Assembly: GCA_051745835.1 (NCBI GenBank)
Contig: JBNJEL010000001.1
Location: 1-53,335, forward strand
DNA: 53,335 nt
Direction: 5' to 3'
Source of the DNA: JBNJEL01 sp051745835
Lineage (GTDB): Bacteria; Bacillota; Halanaerobiia; Halobacteroidales; Acetohalobiaceae
Each line of letters begins with the position of its first letter. Position 1 is the stretch's first letter. The translations under genes and the position numbers were made by a program. The notes beneath the pieces are model-generated. The model was not told where the DNA came from and ran no database searches. It saw only the letters and a program-made list of their open reading frames with translations. Positions 9,212-16,433 of the stretch are shown here, one piece after another.

Positions 9212-9319
9212 AATTAATACCTCCCAATTATCATCACGAATTTAAATTATTAAAGTTATTTTAAATTAATCTAATCTACTCTTTAACTTACTAATCTGAA
9301 TTAAACTTACCTTTTCTAT

Positions 9320-9913
9320 CTAAATCCCCTTATACTCTATTAACACCGGCTGAATCTGTCGTTCCTCTAAAGCATACTCTAAGGCTTGAGGAATTAAGTC
9401 CATTCTAGCAATGATAGAATTAATCTTACCTTGCGGATCATCTTGACCAAATGGAACAAAATAGATATTCTTCATATTAAGCAGCTTACCTAAATTCTCT
9501 GCATTATTACCCAACCCATCATTCGAAGCAATCGCTAATACCACCGGACGATTATTTCTTAAGTGCGCTTTAACTGCCATTGTCACCGGATTATCCGTAA
9601 TCGCACTAGCAATCTTAGCTAAAGTATTACCACTACAAGGAGCTACAACTAAGATGTCAAGTAACTGTTGTGGGCCAATTGGCTCTGCTTCAATGATACT
9701 ACTAATGGGCGAATGATCAGTTACTGCTTTAATCTCGCTAAGCCATTGATTTGCCTTACCAAACTTAGTATCTAACTGTTGAATTGCTGTAGAAAGAATA
9801 GGATAAATATCTGCTCCAATATCTGCTAACTTCTTCATCTGGGGTATGACCTGCTCTAAAGTACAGAAAGAACCAGTCACTGCAAAACCTATCTTACTAT
9901 CTTCTAACACCAA
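9320..9913 (-). CDS. dpaB: Dipicolinate synthase subunit B
   Basis: A flavoprotein-fold subunit of about 197 aa that with DpaA oxidises dihydrodipicolinate to dipicolinic acid in the mother cell. It keeps the family N-terminus (KIGFAVTGSFCTLEQV), the VVAPCSGNTLAKIA loop and VLAIASNDGLG. The start is uncertain: TTG at 9913 is 8 bases from a GGGGG and gives a family-like N-terminus; GTG at 9910 or 9922 are alternatives. It follows dpaA by less than 30 bp, so the two are co-translated. Its presence shows that this is a spore former. Confidence 0.92.
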   Translation of the reverse strand: MVLEDSKIGFAVTGSFCTLEQVIPQMKKLADIGADIYPILSTAIQQLDTKFGKANQWLSEIKAVTDHSPISSIIEAEPIGPQQLLDILVVAPCSGNTLAKIASAITDNPVTMAVKAHLRNNRPVVLAIASNDGLGNNAENLGKLLNMKNIYFVPFGQDDPQGKINSIIARMDLIPQALEYALEERQIQPVLIEYKGI

Positions 9914-9941
9914 ACTAAGCACCCCCTTTGGAAGGTTGACA

Positions 9942-10823
9942 CTATATTCGCTCCTTAATTAAACGCGGAACTATCTGACCTAAAATCTCTCCAGCAGACT
10001 TAGGAGCTACCTGACCTGGTAAACCAAGTGTTAATTTAGCCTTAAGCCCTAATTCTTCAGCTGCAGTAAAGTCTGTTCCTCCCGGCGCAGAGGCTAAATC
10101 TATAATTAAAGCTTCTGATTTAACCTGCTTAAGAATCTTACGGTCAAGTACTAAAGCCGGAACTGTATTGAAGATAAAATCCATCTTAGAAATTACATCT
10201 GCTAACTCTTCAAACTTAACCGGAATAATTCCTAACTCCTTAGCTCTCGCTCTAACGCCGGGCTTTCTAGCTGCACCATAAGTCTTACTACCTAATCCAG
10301 CTAACATTCTAGCCTGAGTTAATCCTACTCTTCCTAAGCCTAAGACAATTGAATTATTACTATGTAAAGTAATCTCTGATTCTTCCATTGCAGTCTGAAT
10401 TGCCCCTTCGGCAGTAGGAATAGAGTTTTTAATCGCTAACTCATCTAACTTAGCTAACTGAATTAACTCTATACTATACTCCTGACAGTATGACTTTAAC
10501 TTATTATCTGCTATACCAATCATAAATAAAGTCCCAGGCTCTAATTGAGCAAAGAATTGCTCATCTAATCTTAAACTCTGCTGAGCAAAAGTAGCCTTAA
10601 GATAGCCCTGTTGATCAACTCCAGTCATTGGTGCTAACACCACATCAGCTGCTGTAACTAACTCTGCTATTTCAGAACAGGCTTCTATACCACAACTTTT
10701 AGTTTTAGGTTGACCTAAAGTCTTAACTGTAGCCTCAGTAGCTACTAAATAATCAAGCATAATCTCTTCTCGCAGACCACCACCTAATAAAGCAATGGTC
10801 ACATCAGGTAATTTTAACTCCAT
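9942..10823 (-). CDS. dpaA: Dipicolinate synthase subunit A
   Basis: A 293-aa NAD(P)-dependent subunit of dipicolinate synthase. The N-terminal domain has the DpaA-specific IALLGGGLREE and APMTGVD stretches; the central Rossmann motif GLGRVG and the preceding NSIPTAEGAIQ are typical. The product, dipicolinic acid, is chelated with calcium in the spore core. AGGAAGGGG lies 5 bases before ATG. In the 73-bp gap after dapB there is a match to the sigma-K promoter consensus, as expected for a late mother-cell gene. Confidence 0.95.
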   Translation of the reverse strand: MELKLPDVTIALLGGGLREEIMLDYLVATEATVKTLGQPKTKSCGIEACSEIAELVTAADVVLAPMTGVDQQGYLKATFAQQSLRLDEQFFAQLEPGTLFMIGIADNKLKSYCQEYSIELIQLAKLDELAIKNSIPTAEGAIQTAMEESEITLHSNNSIVLGLGRVGLTQARMLAGLGSKTYGAARKPGVRARAKELGIIPVKFEELADVISKMDFIFNTVPALVLDRKILKQVKSEALIIDLASAPGGTDFTAAEELGLKAKLTLGLPGQVAPKSAGEILGQIVPRLIKERI

Positions 10824-10857
10824 TAAATCCCCTTCCTTAACTATCAGTAATCAATTA

Positions 10858-10885
10858 TATTATATGGTCAACCTTCCAAAGTAGT
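10858..10885 (-). promoter_or_regulatory. Candidate sigma-K promoter of dpaA-dpaB
   Basis: On the minus strand the sequence CATATAATA (10858-10866) fits the sigma-K -10 consensus CATAnnnTA exactly, and an AC (in GCACTA, 10884-10885) lies 17 bases upstream, the expected -35. In Bacillus the orthologous spoVFA-spoVFB genes are sigma-K dependent. A housekeeping reading of the same region is weaker because no -35 is correctly spaced from TATAAT. Confidence 0.55.
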
Positions 10886-10896
10886 GCATACTAATT

Positions 10897-11694
10897 CTAA
10901 AATTCCATTAAATTATCTAATCCATAAACAACGCCTTCAACTTCATCTAGCTTATTAATTGCTAATTTAACTCCCGGCATAAAGGAACGGCGATTAATTG
11001 AATCATGTCTAATCTTCAGAGTTTGTCCAATTCCACCAAATAATACTTCTTGGTGAGCTACTAATCCTGGTAAGCGTACACTATGAATATTAATTCCATC
11101 CTGTTCTCCACCACGCGCTCCTGGTAACTTCTCAATCTCATCAATATCTGACGGAGAGAACTCCTGAACTTGATTAATAATCTCTGCTGTCTTAATTGCT
11201 GTTCCTGATGGAGCATCAATCTTTTGATCATGATGTAGTTCTACTATCTCTGCTTGGTCAAAATATTTAGCAGCTATTTTAGAAAACTCCATCATTAAAA
11301 TTGCACCAATAGCAAAGTTAGGAGCAATAATAATATCTGCATCGTACTTGCTACTCCACTCCTCTATCTGGTCAATGTCTGTTTCGGTAATTCCAGTCGT
11401 ACCAATTACCATATCAATACCTGAACTTAATCCTGTCTCAATATTCTCCATTACAACCTGAGGAGTAGTGAAATCAACAATTACATCAGGTTGTTGGTCA
11501 TTGATTGCCTGCTGTAAGTCCTCTTGAATCTCAAGACTTGGTAGTTGAGAACTTAAAAGATTATTAATATCTGCGCCAATATCCGATTTATCTACTACCG
11601 CTGCTAACTCAAATTCTTCTGTTCTGCCGACTAACTTAACCACTTCTTCGCCCATCTTACCTCGCGCTCCATTAACTAATACCCGCTTTGACAT
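10897..11694 (-). CDS. dapB: 4-hydroxy-tetrahydrodipicolinate reductase
   Basis: A 265-aa NAD(P)H-dependent reductase, the lysine-branch enzyme after DapA. The nucleotide motif GARGKMG is at 9-15, the FTTPQVV stretch follows at about 75-81, and the substrate-binding ELHHDQKIDAPSGTA block is at 152-166. GGGAGGG precedes the ATG. It is the first gene behind the lysine riboswitch. Placement directly before dpaAB is notable, because DapB and DpaAB compete for the same dihydrodipicolinate pool. Confidence 0.97.
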   Translation of the reverse strand: MSKRVLVNGARGKMGEEVVKLVGRTEEFELAAVVDKSDIGADINNLLSSQLPSLEIQEDLQQAINDQQPDVIVDFTTPQVVMENIETGLSSGIDMVIGTTGITETDIDQIEEWSSKYDADIIIAPNFAIGAILMMEFSKIAAKYFDQAEIVELHHDQKIDAPSGTAIKTAEIINQVQEFSPSDIDEIEKLPGARGGEQDGINIHSVRLPGLVAHQEVLFGGIGQTLKIRHDSINRRSFMPGVKLAINKLDEVEGVVYGLDNLMEF

Positions 11695-11771
11695 TTTATC
11701 AATCCCTCCCTTAATAAAATTTCAAACTAATGTAAGACCACTAACTCAATAACCTAGATCAATAATTAAAA

Positions 11772-11797
11772 AATGATTGGTAGAAGCACCAATCATT
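11772..11797 (-). terminator. Riboswitch-controlled terminator before dapB
   Basis: A perfect 10-bp stem (AATGATTGGT, 11772-11781, with 11788-11797) and 6-base loop, followed on the minus strand by TTTTAATT. It lies about 30 bases past the lysine aptamer and is the expected expression platform for termination when lysine is bound. Confidence 0.9.
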
Positions 11798-11827
11798 ATA
11801 TTATCTTACTCTTTTCCTATAATGATT

Positions 11828-12000
11828 AAGATAGCTCTTCATCAGCGTTCTAATGACAGTCTTAAAGTTATTTACTTTAAACCCAATCTCCGCTTAGCGA
11901 CCCACTAAACTTAGATTTCGGAAACAGTCCCTTTCTTCAAGAAATCACTAACTTGGTCATTATCTCCTTGATTACTGATAACTGTTCCAGCCTCCATCTT
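11828..12000 (-). promoter_or_regulatory. Lysine riboswitch (L-box)
   Basis: The leader of dapB carries the L-box landmarks in order: a 7-bp P1 closing helix (AAGATGG at 12000-11994 with CTATCTT at 11834-11828), the loop-E-like ACAGTTATCAGTAA, the GAAGAAAGGGACTGTTTCCG block, a GGGTCGCTAAGC arm, and the conserved 3' end GACTGTCATT...GAAGAGCTATC. A terminator follows and a promoter precedes it. By family it senses lysine and ends transcription of the dap/dpa operon. The gene-free stretch 11695-12131 is filled by this element, its promoter and two terminators. Confidence 0.88.
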
Positions 12001-12040
12001 AATCGCTATTTAATTTTAACAGTTAGCTCAGTCATACTTT

Positions 12041-12069
12041 ATTTTCTAATAAAAAGAGTTAAATGTCAA
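12041..12069 (-). promoter_or_regulatory. Promoter of the riboswitch-dapB operon
   Basis: A perfect -35 TTGACA (12064-12069) is separated by 17 bases from GAAAAT (12041-12046, 4 of 6 to TATAAT). It lies some 40 bases before the start of the lysine aptamer. Confidence 0.65.
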
Positions 12070-12080
12070 GGTAAAATAGA

Positions 12081-12107
12081 AAAAGGAGAGATTAAATCTC
12101 TCCTTTT
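12081..12107 (-). terminator. Terminator of the YflT-like gene
   Basis: A 13-base inverted repeat (AAAAGGAGAGATT with AATCTCTCCTTTT) followed on the minus strand by a T-rich run. It is only about 12 bases upstream of the -35 box of the dapB promoter, so it insulates the two transcripts. Confidence 0.85.
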
Positions 12108-12131
12108 ATCTAACTAATGATTTAGCTTTAC

Positions 12132-12611
12132 TTAATAAGACTGAATATCCATTGCACCATGACCTTGCATAATCGTTGCTACTTCATTAGCTGCTTCCTT
12201 ACTTTCAGCACCTTCATAGATTGCTAACATATTACCCTGACGTACTTCCTCAGCGTAATCTTGTCCTTGCTGTTCATCAATACCATAATCAACTAAAGCA
12301 CCAGTCAAACCTCCAGCAACTGAACCACTTAATCCAGCAGCAATTGGACCGGCAGCTAGAACAGGGCCAATTCCAGGAATTGCTAATGCTCCAGCACTAG
12401 CTAATAAGCCAGCTGCTCCACCTAAAGCACCACCAGTGGCAGCTCCATCAGATAAATTCTGGTTAGTCATCTCCATCTGCTCTCCCTCTCTACCTTCTTC
12501 ACCTTTAGCTACTAAAGAGAGTTCATCAGTACTATAACCAGCATCTTTTAATTCACTTAAAGCACTTTCAGCTTGCTGATGGTCTGCGAAAACACCTACA
12601 ATTGTTTTCAT
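12132..12611 (-). CDS. YflT-type general stress protein with Gly-zipper core
   Basis: A 159-aa protein. The N-terminus (MKTIVGVFADHQQAESALSE) and C-terminus (about 120-159) form the ferredoxin-like halves of the YflT heat/general-stress domain. Between them lies a long Gly/Ala-rich hydrophobic segment (about residues 50-105) like a glycine zipper, which could insert in a membrane. I chose ATG at 12611, 9 bases from GGAGG, over an upstream TTG that gives three more residues. A 9-bp hairpin whose 3' arm runs into the Shine-Dalgarno lies just upstream. The biochemical role of this family is not established. Confidence 0.85.
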   Translation of the reverse strand: MKTIVGVFADHQQAESALSELKDAGYSTDELSLVAKGEEGREGEQMEMTNQNLSDGAATGGALGGAAGLLASAGALAIPGIGPVLAAGPIAAGLSGSVAGGLTGALVDYGIDEQQGQDYAEEVRQGNMLAIYEGAESKEAANEVATIMQGHGAMDIQSY

Positions 12612-12624
12612 AAAAATCAACCTC

Positions 12625-12659
12625 CTTTGCTTTTAAAATTACTATGTCCCAAAGCAAAG
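12625..12659 (-). promoter_or_regulatory. Hairpin abutting the Shine-Dalgarno of the YflT-like gene
   Basis: A perfect 9-bp inverted repeat (AAAGCAAAG, 12651-12659 on the plus strand, with CTTTGCTTT at 12625-12633). In the mRNA its 3' arm shares bases with the AAAGGAGG ribosome binding site, so folding could limit initiation or protect the 5' end. Confidence 0.45.
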
Positions 12660-12674
12660 AAGACTATTCTGACA

Positions 12675-12941
12675 TTATATAGAAGCACGCTGCGGCTGTA
12701 AATCATTCTCTAACTCAATAATTATTACTTCCGAACCGACTTTCTTGACTGCCTGCCAAGGAATAATCAAATACTTCTCCTCCCCAAACAGACTTAAAAA
12801 TCCGCCTTGATCAGGAATAATAATCGATTCAATTGCACCAGAATGAGCATCTAAAACTAATTCTGACTCACCTAAGATACCTAATCTGTGACCATCATAC
12901 ATATTTATAATCTCTTTACCTTGCAGTTGACTTAATTTCAT
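12675..12941 (-). CDS. ymxH: YlmC/YmxH-family PRC-barrel protein
   Basis: An 88-aa PRC-barrel protein of the sporulation-associated YlmC/YmxH family (MKLSQLQGKEIINMYDGHRLG, then LVLDAHSGAIESIIIPD and IPWQAVKKVG). AGGAGGG lies 5 bases before ATG. In Bacillus the homologue sits between mlpA and spoVFA; here it lies between dut and the YflT gene, upstream of the dap/dpa operon. Its molecular function is not known; PRC-barrels usually mediate protein or RNA contacts. Confidence 0.88.
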   Translation of the reverse strand: MKLSQLQGKEIINMYDGHRLGILGESELVLDAHSGAIESIIIPDQGGFLSLFGEEKYLIIPWQAVKKVGSEVIIIELENDLQPQRASI

Positions 12942-12952
12942 TCTATCCCTCC

Positions 12953-12992
12953 TAGCAGTTACTACTCATTATATCTTTATGCAGAACTGCTA
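12953..12992 (-). promoter_or_regulatory. Hairpin abutting the Shine-Dalgarno of ymxH
   Basis: An 8-bp inverted repeat (TAGCAGTT, 12953-12960, with AACTGCTA, 12985-12992) with a loop that contains TATAAT. The mRNA 3' arm runs straight into AGGAGGG. It may be a translational control element; the TATAAT has no good -35. Confidence 0.35.
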
Positions 12993-13004
12993 AGAGGTAT
13001 TAAA

Positions 13005-13445
13005 TTAATCCTTAATTCCAGTATGTCCAAAACCACCACTTCCTCTAACAGTAGTAGATAATTCTTCAACTTCTTCCCACTCCACCTCTTGGTATTTTTG
13101 AACTATCAATTGAGCAATTCTCATTCCCCGTTCTACTACAAAAGGTTGCTTACCGTGATTAATCAAAGTTACTCCTATCTCTCCTCGATAACCAGGATCA
13201 ATAACTCCATCAGCATTCAAAACAGTAATTCCATAATCAGCAGCTAATCCACTTCGCGGATGAACAAATCCAGCAAATCCACGTGGCAGAGCAATAGCGA
13301 TTCCCGTCTTAAATAACCTATACTCACCTGGAGCTAATTTGCCTTCTTCTTTGGAATAGAGATCCAATCCTGCATCTTCACCACTATGTTGATACTCTGG
13401 TAGTGGTAATGACTTATCTAAACGTTTAACCTTTAATTTCATCAT
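13005..13445 (-). CDS. dut: dUTP diphosphatase
   Basis: A 146-aa trimeric-type dUTPase that cleaves dUTP to dUMP and keeps uracil out of DNA. All five family motifs are visible: AGLDLYS, PRSGLA, GVIDPGYRGEIGV, RIAQLI and the C-terminal RGSGGFGHTG. Two ATGs in a row follow GGGGG; the first gives 146 aa, the second 145. In Bacillus the corresponding position between ylxY and ymxH is taken by the M16 peptidase mlpA, so dut is a local substitution in an otherwise conserved order. Confidence 0.96.
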   Translation of the reverse strand: MMKLKVKRLDKSLPLPEYQHSGEDAGLDLYSKEEGKLAPGEYRLFKTGIAIALPRGFAGFVHPRSGLAADYGITVLNADGVIDPGYRGEIGVTLINHGKQPFVVERGMRIAQLIVQKYQEVEWEEVEELSTTVRGSGGFGHTGIKD

Positions 13446-13546
13446 TTAATCCCCCATTCTAACTTAGACTCTACTGTGAATTATTACCACAAAGAAGTAC
13501 TTAATCCTGCTTAAAATTAAAATTTTAACTACTAAACTTAAACCAA

Positions 13547-14272
13547 CTACTCTGCTAATAATTCTGAAACCGTTACTAACTGATATCCCTCACTTTCTAA
13601 ACGATCTATCATCTCTCCTAGAGCTTGAGCAGTCGGCTCTGTTGGATGCATCAGTACAATTCCGCCATTGCTAGCTTTAGTAACCACCCGCTTGATAATC
13701 ACCTCTGGAGCAGGGCGCTGCCAATCAATTGTATCTGCTGTCCACAAAATTGTCTTGTAACCCAAATCAGCTGCTACTTCAACTACCTGCTCATTATACT
13801 CACCATAAGGTGGAGCAAATAAATCCGGCTGATAACCAGTAGTTTCTACCAACAACTCCTCATTTTGTTTAATCATCTTTGTTAGACCAGCTGTCGATAA
13901 TTGATTAGGATGATCATGATAATACCCATGGTTTCCTACTTCGTGACCTCGCTTAGCAATCTGTTTAGTCAACTCAGGAAACTTCTTTACCCATCGGCCC
14001 AAGAAAAAGAAAGTAGCCTGCACATCTTTATCCTCTAAAGTTGCTAACATATCCGGCAGATACTCCTCTCCCCAGGCAACATTAATAGTTAATGCTATCC
14101 TTTCTTTATCCTCCGGGCCATGATAATAGGGAGCTAATTGATCATTAACTACCGGTGTGACTTCAGCACTCATCAAATTAACAAACAAACTAGCTGTCAT
14201 AATTAATAATAACAGCCCTAATAATACCAATCGATGCAGTGGTATAAAATAGAATCTAAACTTATTAACCAT
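13547..14272 (-). CDS. YlxY-like polysaccharide deacetylase family protein, degenerate active site
   Basis: A 241-aa membrane-anchored NodB-fold protein (signal/anchor helix about residues 12-32). Motif 1, normally TFDDG with the catalytic base and a metal-ligand Asp, reads TINVAWG, so both Asp are gone. Motif 2 keeps the His pair (GNHGYYH), motif 3 reads APPYGEY instead of RPPY, and LMH near the end is kept. It may have lost deacetylase activity or use an altered site, as in sporulation proteins YlxY/PdaB. The Shine-Dalgarno lies inside the 3' end of the preceding paralogue, 5 bp away, so translation is coupled. Confidence 0.85.
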   Translation of the reverse strand: MVNKFRFYFIPLHRLVLLGLLLLIMTASLFVNLMSAEVTPVVNDQLAPYYHGPEDKERIALTINVAWGEEYLPDMLATLEDKDVQATFFFLGRWVKKFPELTKQIAKRGHEVGNHGYYHDHPNQLSTAGLTKMIKQNEELLVETTGYQPDLFAPPYGEYNEQVVEVAADLGYKTILWTADTIDWQRPAPEVIIKRVVTKASNGGIVLMHPTEPTAQALGEMIDRLESEGYQLVTVSELLAE

Positions 14273-14277
14273 TTAAC

Positions 14278-15057
14278 TTACTCCTCCTCACTTGCTCTCT
14301 TCTTCTGGACTCCCGAATGACTCTCAATATAGTAACTGTCACCATAGGTTAATTCAGAAACTTTGACTATCTGATAGCCCTGCTCTTGCAATTGAGGTAT
14401 TAACTGCTCTAAGACCTCCACTATACTCTTAGCATTATTATGCATTAGTACAATCTCGCCTGGGCCCGCTTTCTTAAGCACCCGCTGAACAATAAAATCA
14501 ACTCCCGGCTCCTTCCAATCAAGTGAATCAATACTCCACTGAATTGTCTGAAAGCCTAGCTCATCTGCTACATTAATCACCTTATTACTATACTCTCCAA
14601 AAGGTGGCCGAAATAATTTAGGCTGCTGACCAACTAAGTTCTCAATTAATTCTTGATTTTTAACTAACTCACGCTCAATTCCTGTCTTGCTTAAAGAATT
14701 TAAGTGGGGATGACTATAAGTATGATTGCCAATTTCATGTCCCTGCTCTACAATTTTTTGAGCCTGATTAGGATACTCTTCTAACCAATTTCCGCCAAAG
14801 AAAAAAGTTATCTCTACATCATTCTCTGCTAATACCTCTAAAATACGAGATGTCTTCTTAACCCCCCACATCCCATCAAGAGTAACTGCTAGCTTAGGTT
14901 CTTGAGTATCTACCTTATAAATTGGCACTAAACGATTAGAAGTTAATAGACTAACCTTCTGACTTAAATTAGGACTTAAGTTACCTAACATAAATAATCC
15001 CACACCCATAATTAACACCAACACCACAGTAGATCGCTTCGAAAAATAAAAGTTCAC
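14278..15057 (-). CDS. YlxY-like polysaccharide deacetylase family protein
   Basis: A 259-aa NodB-fold protein with an N-terminal membrane anchor (about residues 8-26), tandem paralogue of the next gene. It is better preserved: motif 1 TLDGMWG keeps the first Asp only, motif 2 HEIGNHTYSH has both His, motif 3 is RPPFGEY and motif 5 LMHNN. The C-terminus is a charged tail (SGVQKKRASEEE). GTG at 15057 is the start, with GGAGG 7 bases before it. The position next to a spore amidase-GerM gene and upstream of ymxH suggests a spore cortex or sporulation role. Confidence 0.86.
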   Translation of the reverse strand: MNFYFSKRSTVVLVLIMGVGLFMLGNLSPNLSQKVSLLTSNRLVPIYKVDTQEPKLAVTLDGMWGVKKTSRILEVLAENDVEITFFFGGNWLEEYPNQAQKIVEQGHEIGNHTYSHPHLNSLSKTGIERELVKNQELIENLVGQQPKLFRPPFGEYSNKVINVADELGFQTIQWSIDSLDWKEPGVDFIVQRVLKKAGPGEIVLMHNNAKSIVEVLEQLIPQLQEQGYQIVKVSELTYGDSYYIESHSGVQKKRASEEE

Positions 15058-15089
15058 TCCTAGCCCTCCCTCTTTATACCTCTGCTAAC

Positions 15090-15119
15090 TACTTATGCAA
15101 CTTAGCTACTAAATATAAC
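15090..15119 (-). promoter_or_regulatory. Weak sigma-E-like promoter for the deacetylase pair
   Basis: GTTATATT (15112-15119) resembles the sigma-E -35, with a 14-base spacer to CATAAGTA (15090-15097), a partial match to CATACAnT. It lies about 33 bases before the GTG start. Suggestive only. Confidence 0.25.
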
Positions 15120-15147
15120 TTGCGACTAGATTGGTAAATTTTATCCT

Positions 15148-15176
15148 GTATATTATTAGATATCTAATAATAAAAT
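15148..15176 (+). promoter_or_regulatory. Palindrome and candidate sigma-E promoter before the amidase-GerM gene
   Basis: GTATATT (15148-15154), 14-base spacer, AATAAAAT (15169-15176; 6 of 8 to the sigma-E -10). It overlaps a perfect 22-bp palindrome at 15151-15172 centred on GATATC, which could instead be an operator. It is about 35 bases before the start codon. Confidence 0.35.
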
Positions 15177-15210
15177 TCTATAGATTAAATGATAATAAAG
15201 GAGTTTAACA

Positions 15211-16395
15211 ATGAGCTTATCCAAATTATGGGTAATCAAGAAGGAAAGTTTATTTATTGGAATTGGAATTATCTTTTTCACTTTAAGTTTAATCACTGCC
15301 GGCATCACTCAACATGACAATTTTTCTCAATTAGAAAAATTAATCGTTATTGATCCGGGGCATGGTAGTATTGACACTGGTACACATAAGAATGGAGTCT
15401 TTGAGAAGGATATTAATCTTGCTATCGCCAAACAATTAGCCGATCATTTAGAAAAGGGAGAGATTAAAGTAGTTTTGACAAGAGAAGATGATTCACTCTA
15501 TCAAAATGATCGTAATAAGGATATTAAATATCGGGCGCGATTTGCTAATCAACAAGAAGCTGATCTATTTATCAGTATTCACGTTAATAGCTTTCCGGGT
15601 ACAAGTACCTTAGGAGGGCAAGTATTCTATACTCCTAACTCTGCTCCAAGTAAGCAGTTAGCCCAATTTATCCAACAGAAACTAATTGATATTCAGCCCA
15701 ATAATCGCCGTCAAATTAAATCAGGAGACTTCTATGTCTTAAACCAAACTACTATGCCAGCAGTATTAGTTGAAACTGGCTTTTTGAGCAATCAGCAAGA
15801 CTTTCAACGCCTCACCAATCCTCAAATTAGAAAAGAGATAGCCGCAGCTATTAGCGAAGGAATAATTAATTACTTAAATAATAACTTATCTCTACCTCCA
15901 ACTAAGCAAATACCTAATAAAACAGCTGCCGCACCTCTAAGCTCTAATAATCAATTTCGAGTCTACTTCCCTCAAGTCAATTCTAATAGTACAAAGTTAA
16001 TTCCATTAACTAAAGAAGTACCTGTAACTAAGATGTTAACACCTAACTCTAAAAGTATTGTCGAAAATTTAGCAGCTAGTGCAGTTCAATCCTTAATTAA
16101 AGGGCCATCATCTAACCAACAGAACTTAATATCGCTATTTCCATCCACTACTAAATTACTCAATTTAGATATTGAAAATAAGACAGCTTACGTTAACTTC
16201 AATCAACAACTAGTATCTGACTTTCAAGGTGGTAGTACTGCAGAAAAACTACTTATCGATTCAATTATTAAGACCTTAACCCAGTTTAGCGAAATTAACC
16301 AAGTACAGATCTTAATTGCTGGAGAAAAGAACTGTTCAATCAGTGGACATCTGCTACTTAATCAACCTCAAAGCAAAAAAGACCTACTCCACTAA
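15211..16395 (+). CDS. N-acetylmuramoyl-L-alanine amidase (Amidase_3) fused to a GerMN domain
   Basis: A 394-aa exported protein and the only plus-strand gene. A membrane anchor/signal (about residues 12-30) is followed by an Amidase_3 domain (about 42-225) with zinc residues H51 (VIDPGHG), E65 and SIHVN, and the catalytic Glu in VLVETGFLSN. A linker leads to a GerMN domain (about 248-380, RVYFPQ...AYVNFNQQ...), a fold found in the lipoprotein GerM and linked to spore formation and germination. This pairing of peptidoglycan amidase and GerMN points to cortex or engulfment work. AAGGAG is 7 bases before ATG. Its last codons overlap the terminator of the convergent SleB gene. Confidence 0.92.
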   Translation: MSLSKLWVIKKESLFIGIGIIFFTLSLITAGITQHDNFSQLEKLIVIDPGHGSIDTGTHKNGVFEKDINLAIAKQLADHLEKGEIKVVLTREDDSLYQNDRNKDIKYRARFANQQEADLFISIHVNSFPGTSTLGGQVFYTPNSAPSKQLAQFIQQKLIDIQPNNRRQIKSGDFYVLNQTTMPAVLVETGFLSNQQDFQRLTNPQIRKEIAAAISEGIINYLNNNLSLPPTKQIPNKTAAAPLSSNNQFRVYFPQVNSNSTKLIPLTKEVPVTKMLTPNSKSIVENLAASAVQSLIKGPSSNQQNLISLFPSTTKLLNLDIENKTAYVNFNQQLVSDFQGGSTAEKLLIDSIIKTLTQFSEINQVQILIAGEKNCSISGHLLLNQPQSKKDLLH

Positions 16396-16408
16396 GGAAT
16401 AGGTCTTT
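16378..16408 (-). terminator. Terminator of the LysM-SleB gene
   Basis: A 13-bp stem (arms 16378-16390 and 16396-16408, loop of 5). The only non-Watson-Crick pair is G-U in minus-strand RNA, and six T follow on that strand. It overlaps the last codons of the convergent amidase gene. Confidence 0.85.
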
Positions 16409-16433
16409 ACAACATTGCTAGCTTACTATTAAT

